Source of the DNA: Mantis religiosa
Lineage: Eukaryota; Arthropoda; Insecta; Mantodea; Mantidae
Reading direction: 5' to 3'
NCBI GenBank assembly: GCA_030765055.1
Contig: JAUKNK010000150.1
Span: 315,001-379,000 of the forward strand
Length of the DNA: 64,000 bases
Shown here: piece after piece, positions 11,170 through 22,029 of the stretch
Layout of the letters: each line of letters begins with the position of its first letter
Position numbering within the stretch: the stretch's first letter is position 1
Program-made: the position numbers and the translations under genes
The notes under the pieces: model-generated
The model's input: only the letters and a program-made list of their open reading frames with translations
Database searches by the model: none
Told to the model about the DNA's origin: nothing

Positions 11170-11535
11170 AGAATAATTAGTGACCAGTATATATCATAAC
11201 AGACATCTATCTTAATGAGTATGGAATATGATACAATGAAGCTCAAAATTAATATAATTTTAAGCCAAAGAAGTACCGCATGCTCCATATATTGCTAGTG
11301 TTTACCTAGAATGCATTTCATTAGGACCTTCCTAAGATCTTCAGCTAGTGTCGACTATTGTTGAATTTTGATGGGTGAACTCCTTGGTGGTGATTGGAGC
11401 ATCTCTCTTGTTTTCCTGATGAACTTGCAGTTTGAGTTCTCATCAAAGAAGAGTTTTTACTTCATATTTCTTTGTGAATATCTTATCCCATGTGGTTAAT
11501 TTTACAACAATGGAATCCTTTTCATAGACCTGAAA
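11170..11535 (-). mobile_element. PLE-E right terminal fragment
   Basis: On the minus strand this matches 8150-8530 over most of its length, including the coding end (TTWDKIFTKKYE-like, then FDEN) and the region after it. Together the two form an inverted pair separated by 2.7 kb of unrelated repeats. Confidence 0.65.
11306..11348 (-). ncRNA. Hammerhead-like motif, PLE-E right arm
   Basis: CTAG, then CTGAAGA, extra T, helix II (TTAGGA with TCCTAA), GAAA, the palindromic helix III ATGCAT, T, then CTAG. Helix I is CTAG pairing with CTAG. All core bases are present. Confidence 0.65.
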
Positions 11536-11624
11536 CTAATCAGGAAACGCATAAGCTAGAATTTGACATATTTAAGAAAAAAAACACACACAGAAAATTT
11601 CATAATATCAGATGGATACAACCC

Positions 11625-12168
11625 AAGACACCAAATTCTCCATTTGACTCGTATATATTCCCGGTAATTTAGTTTCATTACGGCAAGTTGGCCATGGTAG
11701 CTCAATGGGTTAGAGCGACTAGATGGAAACCAGGAGATCCGTGGTTCAAATCCCGACCGTGGCATTGAATTTTTCATGTTAACTTTACCAATCAAAAACC
11801 TTAGGTTATATACGGATAGTGTGAAGAAATGACTAATTTCCATCAAGTAACTAATATAATAAGAGTTAAATGATGAAGCCTGGGACTCAAGTACTTACGA
11901 TAGTAAGTCACCACAAACGGTGTATCTCAAATGCAAGAGCCCCTAGTAGTTTACTGAGGAAATATACGAGTCAAATGGAGAATTTAGTGTCAAGGTAGCA
12001 AGGTGGCCATGGTAGCTCAATGAGTCAGAGCAACTGGACTGAAACAAGGAGATCTGTGGTTCAAATCCCAGCCATGGTGTTGAAGTTTTCATGTTGACTC
12101 TATAAAAAATCTTAGCCTATATATGGCTAGTGTGAAGAAATTATTAATTTCATCAATTAACTAAAACT
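11625..12168 (+). mobile_element. SINE-A tandem pair, 315-bp period
   Basis: tRNA-like heads start at 11691 and 12006, exactly 315 bp apart. Each has a box A (TAGCTCAATGGGTTAGAGC-like), box B (GGTTCAAATCC), acceptor-like ends GCCATGG/CCATGGC (mutated), and a shared 3' region ending TTCCATCAATTAACTAA. The spacer between them (AGTACTTAC, GGTGTATCTC, GAGCCCCTAG) also belongs to the repeat unit. Confidence 0.75.
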
Positions 12169-12253
12169 GATTTTCAGATTTTTATTTCTGGGGTGACAGT
12201 AAAGACAAATTGTATATGGCTGAAGTAGAAACTGTGGATAAGCTGCATATGTA

Positions 12254-13508
12254 AGAGAATGGTTTGAAAAGTTTCCAACCTCATCATAAAGATGGCAGCA
12301 GTCATAAATAAAAGCTAGTGAATTTCATTTTTCACCTGTTGACAGTTACTCACTAAAGTTTCAGTCATTTAGGATGCTCAATTGTGATGTAACAGTCGTT
12401 TGAGTGAGTTGTAATGAGTGTTTTTATGAAAATGGACAAAATTGAGTATCAAGCTGTCCTTATATATTTGTTTTTGAAAGGCAATATGCCCACGCAAATC
12501 AAAGATGAGTTGATTTTGTGTATGGGGAATCTGCACCATAGTTTACCACAGTGAAATTTTGGGCAGCTGAATTTAAAGGTGGCCGTAAGAGCTTGGGAGA
12601 CAATGAACGTTCGGGACATCCAAAAACTGCAACATCTCCAAATGGTGCTAAACGACCACCTAATTAAAGTATGAGATATAGCAGGGGCTATGAACATGTG
12701 AAAAGAACGTGTTTGTCCCATATTAAATCAACATTTAGACATAAGAAAGATGTCTGTGCATTGGATGCTGCGTTTTCTCATGTTTGACCAAATACCTGTT
12801 TGAATGAACATTTCCAGCACTCTATTGGCGCAGTTTAGGCGCAATAAGTCCAAGTTTTGTTGCCAATTAATTACTGTGGATGAAACTTGGATACACTATT
12901 ATACGCCCAAAACAAAAATACAGTCCAAACAGTGGACTACAAAGGGGGAATTGGCTCCAAAAAAAAAGCAAAAACCTTTTTTTTAGCTGCGAAAGTGATG
13001 GCGACTGTTTTTTGGGATAGTCATGGAGTTATTTTAATCGGGTATCTACTAAAAGGAAAAGCCATTACATGAGCATACTACGCATCATTACTTGCCAAAC
13101 TGAAGGCAGAACTTGCTGAAGAATGGCCACATTTGCAGAGAAATAAAATCCTGTTTAACCAAGACAACGCACCGGCTCACAGCTCAGCGGTTGCGATGGC
13201 AAAAATCCATGAATTACAGTTTGAACTACTTGACTTACCAGATCTAGCAAAAAGCGACTTTTTTTTGTTCCTTCATCTGAAAATTGCGTTCGGAGGACAG
13301 AGATTTTCGTCCAATGAAGAGGCAGTCACCTTCATGAACAATTACTTTGCAGAGAAAAACGCTGAGTACTATTTGGACGGGTTGCAGAGGTGGGATCATC
13401 GGTGGGAGAAGTGTGTAGAGTTACAAGGAGATTATGTTGAGGAAAAAAACGTTTCTGAAAAAATGTCTTGTATCTATATTAGGTCGGAAACTTTTCAGAC
13501 TACCTGTG
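12254..13508 (+). mobile_element. Mariner MLE-A1, full-length
   Basis: It has imperfect terminal inverted repeats around TTTGAAAAGTTTCCAACCT and AGGTCGGAAACTTTTCAG, flanked by TA on both sides. The length of 1.25 kb is normal for mariner. It contains one decayed transposase gene. Confidence 0.8.
12408..13470 (+). pseudogene. Mariner transposase, decayed (D,D34D type)
   Basis: It begins near 12429 as MKMDKIEYQAVLIYL. The first catalytic Asp is in ITVDETWIHYYTPKTK (about 12872), the second in LFNQDNAPAHSS (about 13150), and the third region reads DLPDLAKSDFFLF (about 13230). Transposase cuts and pastes at TA dinucleotides. Many stops and frameshifts, for example in the N-terminal helix-turn-helix region after about 40 codons, make it inactive. 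A second copy of the same subfamily is at 47765-49036. Confidence 0.8.
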
Positions 13509-13544
13509 TAATTCTACTAAGGCTACTGCTCTAGGTAGCCCAAC

Positions 13545-14288
13545 ACATCTTTGTTAAGATTGCTTATAAAGCTGGTATATTTTATTGATTACCTTTGACA
13601 TTCCCCATATTTCTGCAGCATACAACATCCTTGACTCTACCAGTGTTTCATACATTTTCTCTAACCATTTACTTTACATATCAAGTTCCACTTTACATTT
13701 CTTATTCCTACCATTGCAGCCTTCCTTTAGCAACCACCTTCCTGTCGTATGTTTACCATTCTCCAATATTATTCGTCCTAACTCCTAAGTACTCATATTC
13801 TTTCACCACTTCTAATTTTTGTCCTTATAAAAACCATTGTTCCTCTTTAATTTTGTTCCTTCTTTAAAGACCTTTGAACTATTTGTATTTATTTTAATCC
13901 CCCACTCCTCACAAATCTTTTGGATTTCATTTATTGCTCTTTGTAATCTTAATGCTGTTATTGCTCCTACTGTTAAATCATCTGCACATGGCGAACCTGG
14001 TATCTCCCTATTTCCTACTATCGAACAACATTGATTTCTTCCTTTCATTCTGTCCGCTATATCATCTACAAATAAATAAAATAAAATTGGACTTAATTTA
14101 CAGCACTGACTTAAACCCATCTTCTGTTCTGTCATCTCTGTTATCTTGTTCCTTTCACATCTTACACAAAATTTAATTCCTCTGTATATCTTCGTTATTT
14201 CTTTTATAAATTCATCACTTACTCCTTTTAATCTCAATTTGTATATTAGTGCATCTCTATAGTGTCTTGTGCTTTTCCAAATCTGCAA
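13545..14288 (-). pseudogene. Non-LTR retrotransposon reverse transcriptase fragment
   Basis: The open frame 14288-13812 encodes 158 residues: KLRLKGVSDEFI, EITKIYRG, then GLSQCCKLSPILFYLFVDDI (RT motif B region) and GSPCADDLTVGA. The last is the catalytic FADD box with Cys for Phe. Downstream to about 13545 are frameshifted pieces (YEYLGVRTNN) typical of the region after the RT. It is 5' truncated at 14288, where a SINE begins. The clade is not determined. Confidence 0.75.
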
Positions 14289-14289
14289 A

Positions 14290-14439
14290 ATGAGTTAATT
14301 GGAGAATTTAATGGCAGGATGGTACGTTGGCCATGGTAGCTCAATGGGTTAGAGTGACTGGACGGAAACCAGGAAGTCCATGATTTATATCCCGGCCATG
14401 GCAATGTATTTTTCATGTTCACTCTATGAAAAACCTTAG

Positions 14440-14486
<47 letters not shown>

Positions 14487-14525
14487 CTAGTGTAAGGAAA
14501 TGATTAATTTCCATCAATTAACTTT
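14290..14525 (+). mobile_element. SINE-A copy with an internal (TA)n
   Basis: The tRNA-like head GGCCATGGTAGCTCAATGGG is at about 14328, box B is mutated, and the tail is standard. The tail TA-rich segment has expanded to (TA)n at 14441-14484. Confidence 0.75.
14441..14484. repeat. (TA)n microsatellite
   Basis: Perfect TA dinucleotide run inside the SINE-A tail (normally CCTATATATGGC). Confidence 0.9.
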
Positions 14526-14526
14526 T

Positions 14527-15098
14527 TTTTCACGCCGTATCATAGGAATCCATAACCATTAATTTATGTTATCCATTTTACCACTACCTAAGCCCTTCAC
14601 AATATATTTTGCAAACAAAATGCAGATTCCATGTTTGAATTTCATCTTCTATCTAAACTTTACAATATTAAAATACACTTTCTTCAAAAACTGTGTTTTC
14701 TGTCTCTGCAACAAGAAGGAACTACATATGTAGCAGCAGTTAATTGAAGTGTTCATTTTCTCGTAGAAGAGAGGGAAGCCATTGTGAACAATGCATCACT
14801 AAATTATATGTACCAAAAATTCAAAACAATGATGAATCTTTTGTGGAAATATCATTACTGATCACTGCGAGCAATAGAAAGCAACTAAAGTTCTTAGATG
14901 TTAAGACACACAATATGTGTATCAGACAACAATTGACAGTTTTACTGTCTTGCATTAGTGATAACTCACCTCTTAGTTGCAAATGCAACATATGTTACCT
15001 TATTATTCATCTTTTGCTGCAAAAATGTATACATATAATCACAATTATTTATAGTGTCCAATATATAAAAATATCAAGTTTCATAAAAATGATACATA
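14527..15098. other. Unassigned; one 123-codon open frame
   Basis: The plus-strand frame 14744-15115 is open but runs into a mariner end. Its Cys and Ile content follows AT-rich composition. I find no motif and doubt that it is coding. Confidence 0.35.
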
Positions 15099-15988
15099 AG
15101 AGGGCTGTTCAATAAAGAATGATCACAATTTTTTTGACAACGTACCTTTACTCATCCTCATAATTTTTATGGTCCTTAAAATAGTCTCACCTAAAATGTG
15201 ATACACTTATCCCAGAATTTCTACCAGTCTTCAAAGACATGCTGGAAACCATTTTTTGAGAGATCCTTCAAATTCGCCTCCGCAGCCTTCACCACTGCTT
15301 CTGATGATGGATAATGCCTCCCATGAAGGCGTTTCTTCAAGTTAGCAAATAGAAAAAGGTCACATGGGGCTAAATCCGAATTATAGGGAGTGTGAGGGAT
15401 GCACTTCACGTTGATTTTTGCAAGATATTCAGCAACAACATTCTCAATATGTGGCTGCACATTATTGTGGTGCAGCATCCAGCTTGCTTCACGGAAATGT
15501 GGTCCTTTACGCCTGACATGGACTTGCATTGTTTTCAGGACATCCCTGTAGTATTGTCCAGTTACTGATGTGTGTACAGGTACAACATGCTGATAAACCA
15601 GTTCCCAGCAGAAGCAGCCACCTTTGATTTTTTTTTGGGGGGGGGGAGTTGGTGATGAAGGAGATTTCCACATTGAACTTTACTGTTTGATCTCAGGATC
15701 AAAATGATATAGCCAAGTTTTCATCAGCAGTGATTACGTTTGAAAAAATCTCTGGATCTTCCTTAACACCAAGTTTAGCTGCATGTTACCTCCATTACAG
15801 TGGTAGGCGATACTGAACATGTGTGAAATTACCTGGTTCTCACAGGCGGGAACCAGGATTACCAACAATGAAACTACTACAGTGTGTTTGTTTCACATTA
15901 AGATATGAGAATATAATAAGATTGAATTGGAGTGCGAAAAATTATGACCGTAAAAAAAATATGATCATTCTTTATTGAACAGCCCTCA
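15099..15988 (-). mobile_element. Mariner MLE-B1, internally deleted
   Basis: The ends are inverted repeats (AGAGGGCTGTTCAATAAAGA...) flanked by TA. At 890 bp it has lost about a third of a normal mariner. The minus strand codes for the C-terminal half of a transposase. Confidence 0.8.
15190..15680 (-). pseudogene. Mariner transposase C-terminal part
   Basis: 150 residues are open. HVVPVHTSVTGQYYRDVL leads to WMLHHNNVQPH, where the second catalytic Asp of the usual HHDNAxPH is Asn, and then YNSDLAPCDLFLF with the third Asp. The family tail SEAVVKAAEANLKDL follows. The N-terminal DNA-binding domain and the first Asp are missing or decayed. It is non-functional as a transposase. Confidence 0.8.
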
Positions 15989-16783
15989 TATTATATAAAA
16001 ATTATCTTTTTCAAATCAGCGTGTTTGCTTCCATAAGCCTAATTTAATCAAAACGGGGAAGTTTCGCAGGCAGTGTAATTAGTAACATATTAAATGCAAC
16101 ACAGAATAAAGAATAAAGTGTTAATAATGTAAGAAGTTTCACATAACAGTGATATAATGGCAAGTAAAGCATTCCATTTTCACATAAATTTCACTGTAGT
16201 ACGACATAAATTCATAATTAAAATGCACCTTTTAAATTACATGTTATTTTACGTAAACCTTAAAACCATTTAATGTCAGTAGTCATTCCATGTGAGTTCA
16301 TTACCTATCTCTAATAGCATGATTCAGATATTTGGGCTTTTGCATACCAAATAAAATCTTTGTAATCATATGAAATATTGGATTAAAAATAATATTCTCA
16401 TATAGTGTAATGAACAATAACCGAGCTTTTTCCTGGAATTTTGTAGTGTCATATGCATCAGGTGACAAAATATTTGAATTCAGTTGATAACTGACTTTAC
16501 TTAAATGATATTTATAAAGCATTTGAATAATTCATTGGGCCATTGGTAGAAGTAGACTACTCAGCCAATAAGATGCATCATGTTGCCACATACTTTAAGA
16601 TGCAGTTATCTAGCTACCAGTGCATTTAATTACAAAAAGGTATTATAAGTTTTTATTTGTTTCCATCCACTCCCACCTGTTCAGTGTGCAGGACTCCTTC
16701 ACTTGCATCTTGTATAGTTTCCAAAACTTCCTTCTTATTACAATTACTTTCTTGGAAGTGTTGAAAACAGTGTTGTTATGATA
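15989..16783. other. No feature recognised
   Basis: AT-rich sequence. I see no repeat family, splice pair or RNA gene. Confidence 0.4.
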
Positions 16784-17409
16784 AATTAACTTTAAAGAGA
16801 GTCGATTAAAGACACTAGACAACACTTACTTTTAAATTTTTCCGGAACTAGTTTCAGAGGCTTTGCCTCTATCATCGGCCGGCTCTCGACTGATTCTCGT
16901 TGGTGTAGCTGACGATACGTTGTCACAGGTCTCCTCTGGTGGCGGCTCAAGGAACTTGCTGAACAAATCCTTCTGGGGGATGTCGAAATTGAATACTTTG
17001 TTCCTATTTTTTGAAATGAAGATTTGTTCCCATGTGGATAGTTCTTGTTTTCCTGATGTATGTTTCAGTAGTTTTGGTTCTGGATTTATGTTGTGGTTTT
17101 CTTCCCAAAAATGTGTGGCAACTGCTGATTTTTCTAATTGTTTATATTTTATGTTTCTAAAGTGTTCCTTTGCTCTTGTTTCTAAATTTCTTTTTGTTTT
17201 TCAAATATAAATTTGACTACAGTCATTGCATTCAATTTGATATATACCAGATTTTTTGTTTGATGGAATAGCATCTTTGATGTTTGAGCAAATTAGGTTT
17301 TTTAAGGAGAAATGGTTGACTGGTGCTAGTTGAATATTTTGTTTTTTGAAGACTTTTTTGAATTTATCATAGGCCCATGGATGGTAAGTGAATTTTTTGA
17401 AAATCATAT
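16784..17409 (-). repeat. PLE-1 left inverted arm
   Basis: Reverse complement of 18924-19550 with very few differences. It has five T where the right arm has six (ACATTTTTGGG against ACATTTTTTGGG), so the endonuclease frame downstream of YIG is open here and shifted in the right arm. Confidence 0.85.
16842..16882 (-). ncRNA. Hammerhead-like motif, PLE-1 left arm
   Basis: CCGG, then CCGATGA (C for U4), extra T, perfect helix II (AGAGGC, AAA loop, GCCTCT), GAAA, the palindromic helix III ACTAGT, T, then CCGG. Helix I is CCGG with CCGG. It is identical to the right-arm copy. Confidence 0.6.
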
Positions 17410-19132
17410 CCGGAATATCAAAGTATGTCGATCAGCAATCGTCACACACGCTAAATTCAATAGTGAAATAAGTTGCGTAAACGAAAAATCGAGCACGCAA
17501 ATCTTTGAAAACGTAGTAAACCTATCTAAGCAAAATTTCTCCACAAAAGAATTGGATCTTTTAAATAATGGATTAAAAACATGCGTCAGTTTCTCAAACA
17601 AAATTGAAGATTACATTGCAGATATCAACATTTCGACACAAATTCTACCAGTATCCATACAACATTCAGTAAAAAGCCATTGTAGAAATATTTTGGAGGA
17701 AATAGAGAACAGATCCTTTCAGAAGAGAAAACATAATACTATCCATTCTTTGAAACAGAAAAACGTTATTTACACAAAGGCAGACAAAGGCAACAAGATT
17801 GTCATAATGGAAAAATTAGATTATATTGAAAAAATGGAAAAAATGCTATCTGACAATGAATATGAAACCATTAACAAAAATCCTCTAAAAACTTGCATAC
17901 AGTCATATGAAAAAACAATAGCAAAATCAAGCATAATACCAAACAAATATGCAGTTAAACCGGATAACCCAACCTTACCTAGACTTTATGGCTTACCCAA
18001 AATACACAAACCATCCATAACAATGAGACCTATAGTTAGCAGTATAAATTCACCAACATACAAACTTGCAAAGTGGCTAACAAACAAATTCAATTCATTT
18101 CCAAAATTCGACAGCCTAAGCATCAAAAACACCTATGAACTTATAGAACACATTAAGGATACGGAACTAAAAGAAGAGGACACACTAGTCTCATTTGATG
18201 TTAAATCACTGTTTCCCAGCATACCAGTTAATCAACTCCAACCGTTGATAGAAAAATGGCTCAAATCACTTGGAATGGCATCATCTGAAATTTCAGACTA
18301 CATTGAACTAACCAAATTATGCATAGAACAAAATTTCTTCCAGTTTCAAACAAAATATTATCACCAAACTTCAGGGTTAGCAATGGGAAATCCACTATCA
18401 CCCTTCCTGGCCGATCTGTACATGAGTGCATTAGAAATAAGGATCAACAAAGGTTTCCCTTGGATGTTCAAACTCTGGCAACGATATGTAGATGACATCT
18501 TTGCAATAGTACCAAAAAAACACATCAGTGATGCACTAAAACTTTTAAATATCCAAGAAAAAAGCATCAAATTCACTGTAGAAATAGAAAAAGACGAGCA
18601 TTTACCATTTTTGGATCTAAAAATAATGAGGAATAAAAACAGACTAAACTTTGGCATTTACAGAAAACCAACACAGACAGACAACTACATAAAAGCTAAT
18701 GGCTACAACCCAAGATCCCACAAACAGGCAATCTTCAATAGTTTAGCACACAGACTGGTAAACATCCCTCTCACAGCAGAAGAATACAAAACAGAATACA
18801 ACAAAATAATTGAAATAGCACAAAAAAATAACTTTCCCAAATCATTAGTGGACAAAAAAGTGAGCTTAGCAAAAAAGAAGAAGCTACTAAAGGAAACCAC
18901 AACTCTCTCATCTACAGAAACTAATATGATTTTCAAAAAATTCACTTACCATCCATGGGCCTATGATAAATTCAAAAAAGTCTTCAAAAAACAAAATATT
19001 CAACTAGCACCAGTCAACCATTTCTCCTTAAAAAACCTAATTTGCTCAAACATCAAAGATGCTATTCCATCAAACAAAAAATCTGGTATATATCAAATTG
19101 AATGCAATGACTGTAGTCAAATTTATATTTGA
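17410..19132 (+). CDS. PLE-1 reverse transcriptase, ending inside the GIY-YIG domain
   Basis: The open frame spans 17330-19132 (600 codons), but its first 27 codons are antisense of the left arm, so the element's own coding starts at or after 17410. RT motifs in order: RLYGLPKIHKP (about residue 218), SFDVKSLFPSIP (motif A, about 288), SGLAMGNPLSPFLADLYM (about 347), RYVDDIFAIV (motif C, about 384), then FLDLKI and FGIYRKPTQTDNYI. The endonuclease begins SGIYQIECNDCSQIYI and meets TGA where Gly of the YIG box is expected. The enzyme would nick DNA and copy its RNA. No other stop occurs in the RT. Either the source had lost the endonuclease or the stop is read through. Confidence 0.85.
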
Positions 19133-19550
19133 AAAACAAAAAGAAATTTAGAAACAAGAGCAAAGGAACACTTTAGAAACATAAAATATAAACAATTAGA
19201 AAAATCAGCAGTTGCCACACATTTTTTGGGAAAAAAACCACAACATAAATCCAGAACCAAAACTACTGAAACATACATCAGGAAAACAAGAACTATCCAC
19301 ATGGGAACAAATCTTCATTTCAAAAAATAGGAACAAAGTATTCAATTTCGACATCCCCCAGAAGGATTTGTTCAGCAAGTTCCTTGAGCCGCCACCAGAG
19401 GAGACCTGTGACAAGGTATCGTCAGCTACACCAACGAGAATCAGTCGAGAGCCGGCCGATGATAGAGGCAAAGCCTCTGAAACTAGTTCCGGAAAAATTT
19501 AAAACTAAGTGTTGTCTAGTGTCTTTAATCGACTCTCTTTAAAGTTAATT
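18924..19550 (+). repeat. PLE-1 right inverted arm
   Basis: It holds the last about 70 codons of the RT frame, the GIY-YIG remainder (KTKRNLETRAKEHFRNIK; then, one frame over, NHNINPEPKLLKH and LSTWEQIFISKNRNKVF) and the 3' tail with the hammerhead-like motif. Confidence 0.85.
19452..19492 (+). ncRNA. Hammerhead-like motif, PLE-1 right arm
   Basis: Same sequence and helices as the left-arm motif at 16842-16882, here in sense with the RT. It sits about 60 bases from the outer end of the element. Confidence 0.6.
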
Positions 19551-20198
19551 CCTTCTTATTGTTTACTGTACATCATGCCAGCCATATAGCGATTATTATT
19601 GACTGAATTTGTTACTGAACTTTAAAATTAGCACTTGACTGAATGTTGCATATAATATATGATCATATGATTAGAAATGTATATATAATTGAGTACAATG
19701 AATACATTTTTAAACAATATTCTTGCTCAGAGAGTAATTCTCCTTTCCATAGCTGTTAAGTAATTTGCAAAATTACTTAAGAGAAGAAACAATTGAAAAA
19801 TTATATGGTTTCAGAAATAATTCTCTCAACTGCCCTTTGCAAAGTTATTTTTAAGGATTATTATTTATGTTATACAATTTTTTTAGCAGTATTTACAATT
19901 TTTGATATTGAATGTGCTTAAATGTCCTTGCTTTGCATATTTGATTTTCTAAGGCTTGCTGTATGCTAACACAGCTGTGTGTGATTTTGCTTATTTGCAT
20001 GTTGCTCAATAATTCTTTATACTGCTGTTTACCATACTATTGCCTAGAAATTATTCTTTGAATTAGCAATTAGTTCTTTTGAAACAAATGATAGTTATAA
20101 ATAAAAAACATTTAAAGAAAAAAGGGCTGCAGAATTCAATAGTTCCTAAGAATTTATATACATATGTATATACATTTTTTTCTTCGCTTTTTTTACAG
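19551..20198. other. No feature recognised; AT-rich
   Basis: No open frame or repeat was recognised. The last about 25 bases are a pyrimidine-rich tract leading into a splice-acceptor-like TTTTTTTACAG. Confidence 0.4.
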
Positions 20199-20266
20199 CG
20201 GTATGAGTACCAGGATAAACTCATTCAAGCCCTTTTAGTGAACTTCATAAAAGGCATACAATCAGA
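20199..20266 (+). CDS. Candidate 68-nt internal exon of an unidentified host gene
   Basis: It is bounded by a strong polypyrimidine tract plus CAG and by GTAAGA. It is open in frame 1, encoding RYEYQDKLIQALLVNFIKGI followed by Gln-Ser and two bases of a split codon. The peptide looks like an amphipathic helix, and the codons do not look like transposon remains. I cannot name the gene. The next plausible plus-strand exon is 19 kb downstream. Confidence 0.4.
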
Positions 20267-20463
20267 GTAAGAATAACAGCGTTTTTTCGATATACTTCAA
20301 TTTCCATTATTTGGATGTTAGCAATGAGTACTCGTGATGTCAATTTTGCTTGTATGTTTGCACACCTACTCTTAAATAAAGAAGCAAAGGTGATTGATTA
20401 TTAGTGGCTAGGATTTCTATGGCAAAGAAGGAGAATGCGCAGATGTTAAGAGGGAGTAAGTAT

Positions 20464-20858
20464 TGTGTCCTTGTGGGTTCATGAAATTAAAAGTCCAGGT
20501 TACAAACACTAAAAATTGCACTTTATTTCCATAGAAACACACTTTGTCAACTTTTACAGTCGCAGCATTACCTCACATACACTATGCAGCTTGCAAGGTC
20601 AACGTCCACTACACAGCTGTTCATGCACGCAATTTCAATTACCGACTGACTTCCTGTGGCAGGCAGGCTCTCTTTTTATAGATTACTCACATTCCAGAAT
20701 ATTCTCAAACTATCGAGACACGGCTATAACAAAGACGAACTCTCGAGAAATCCGTCTCCTTCCCTCCACCGTTTCGGCAAGCTTTATCTACACACTGCAC
20801 TGCCTGTCTCTTTGAACTAGTCACTTGCACCGCCTTGCTCAACAATGGGTTCGCAACA
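20464..20858 (-). mobile_element. Solo LTR 1 (Ty3/gypsy type)
   Basis: Reverse complement begins TGTTGCGAACCCATTG and ends with AAATAAAG...GAACCCACAAGGACACA, matching the LTR ends at 42.1, 44.6, 53.1 and 55.0 kb. No internal region lies next to it. Flanking four bases are GTAT and TTAT, close to the ATAT found around its relatives. Confidence 0.7.
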
Positions 20859-20919
20859 TTATACTCTTGAAGAAGAATAAGAGAAAGAGCAGGATCTAGA
20901 TGCAATAGGAAAGGAGATG

Positions 20920-21290
20920 ATATTGTGATATAAAATAGAATTAGGAGAACTGAAGATAAGGAAGATGTGCTTGGAGTATTGCAAAACCCACAGAGTGTTT
21001 TAAATTCCATGAAAAATATATTCAAGAAAGTACGACAGGTTGTTATTGAACAAATACAGGCTAAATATGTAGAAATTGGTATAATGGAGGTAGGGGACCT
21101 AAATGCAAGGACAGGTGAAAAAATAGAGAATAATATAAAGGATATAGCTGCTAATGAATCTTGCGGGAGTAGGAATAAAACACGCAACAAAGAGGTGATT
21201 AAGGTGATCGACATTTGTGAAGTCTATAATATGCTTTACATTATGATTCAAAAGTAGTAATAAAAAAGGGAAATGAACAAATAAAAGTAG
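20920..21290 (+). pseudogene. Non-LTR retrotransposon endonuclease fragment
   Basis: The frame 20967-21257 includes IMEVGDLNARTGEKIEN, the GDxNARxG motif of APE-type endonucleases, and NKEVIKVIDICEVYNML further on. It is both 5' and 3' truncated; no RT follows. Confidence 0.6.
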
Positions 21291-21342
21291 GCAAATTGTG
21301 ACAGAGTTGGATATGTACTGTATAGATTTTGAAGTTATGAGT

Positions 21343-21735
21343 AATTTCAGAAACTATTTGTAGTTGGTTTATTAATACTCGTCCCTTACTTGCTGACTTA
21401 TCAGTAGCATTTCACTTTTGGAATGAAAACCATGACATTGATCCTAATCCAAAATTATTAAAAGGAGTGATAAACCAAAATAAATTGACAACATGGGAGA
21501 ACATATTCATATGGAAAAATAAGGATAACGTAATGACCTTTGAAATCCCACCAGTAGATAATTTGACAAAGAAGTTCATAGTTCCACTACCAGAGAGAGA
21601 GCAGACAACAACAGATGCCAGTTGGAAAGAGATTGAAAGTGGAGGGGAATCCCTTTGAAACTAGTCTCTCATAAATGTAAACAAGTAAGTGACGAGTATT
21701 AATAGACCAACTACAAATAGTTTCTGAGTTTAATT
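21343..21735 (+). mobile_element. PLE-F: truncated element with short inverted flanks
   Basis: The plus strand encodes a PLE C-terminal tail (SVAFHFWNENHDIDPNPKLL, LTTWENIFIWKNKDNV) and then a hammerhead-like motif. The outer about 45 bases (21343-21391 and 21689-21735) are inverted repeats, as expected for a PLE whose left inverted arm is cut down to its tip. Confidence 0.7.
21629..21670 (+). ncRNA. Hammerhead-like motif in PLE-F, core damaged
   Basis: GAGA, then TTGAAAG (damaged CTGANGA), T, helix II (GGAGGG with CCCTTT), GAAA, the palindromic helix III ACTAGT, C, then TCTC pairing back with GAGA. All helices are retained while the core has mutated. Confidence 0.5.
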
Positions 21736-22025
21736 TTGATTTTACCGTTACTAAATTACTCCAAACACATATATGAATAATGCTTTTATTACAGTTGTAA
21801 CAACTCAGTCATATTTCTGAGTCTACAGATTGTGTTAGTACTCAGAAGGAATAAATCATCCCCATTCTGCGTTTATTTTGCCTTCAGTTATTCAGTTATC
21901 CAATAAGGTGTCTTAGAGAGGAAATGGCCAGTAAACAAGTGGCATATCACTAAAATAAACAGAGCAATTTTATAATTAGAAGAAAGTAAAAGGGAAATTC
22001 AATGGATAGATTCTACTTAAAAAGT
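21736..22025. other. No feature recognised
   Basis: Nothing identifiable between PLE-F and the SINE cluster. Confidence 0.4.
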
Positions 22026-22029
22026 TCAA

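Larger units (their letters stand above)
16784..19550 (+). mobile_element. PLE-1: near-intact Penelope-like element with inverted terminal arms
   Basis: A reverse transcriptase frame is followed by a GIY-YIG endonuclease region and a 3' tail. The 3' part (18924-19550, 627 bp) is repeated in inverse orientation at the 5' side (16784-17409, 626 bp). The arms differ at only a few positions, so the insertion is recent compared with everything else here. PLEs are known for such terminal duplications (pLTRs), which may be direct or inverted, and for GIY-YIG endonucleases. Each arm has a hammerhead-like motif near its outer end. Confidence 0.85.

Noticed and set aside
14744..15115. 123-codon open frame as a possible gene
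   Set aside because: No motif, AT-driven composition, and it runs into the mariner MLE-B1 terminal repeat.
16863..17210. Open frame at the left end of PLE-1 and its twin at 19205-19471 (minus)
   Set aside because: Both are antisense of the endonuclease tail in the inverted arms; identical proteins arise only because the arms are copies.
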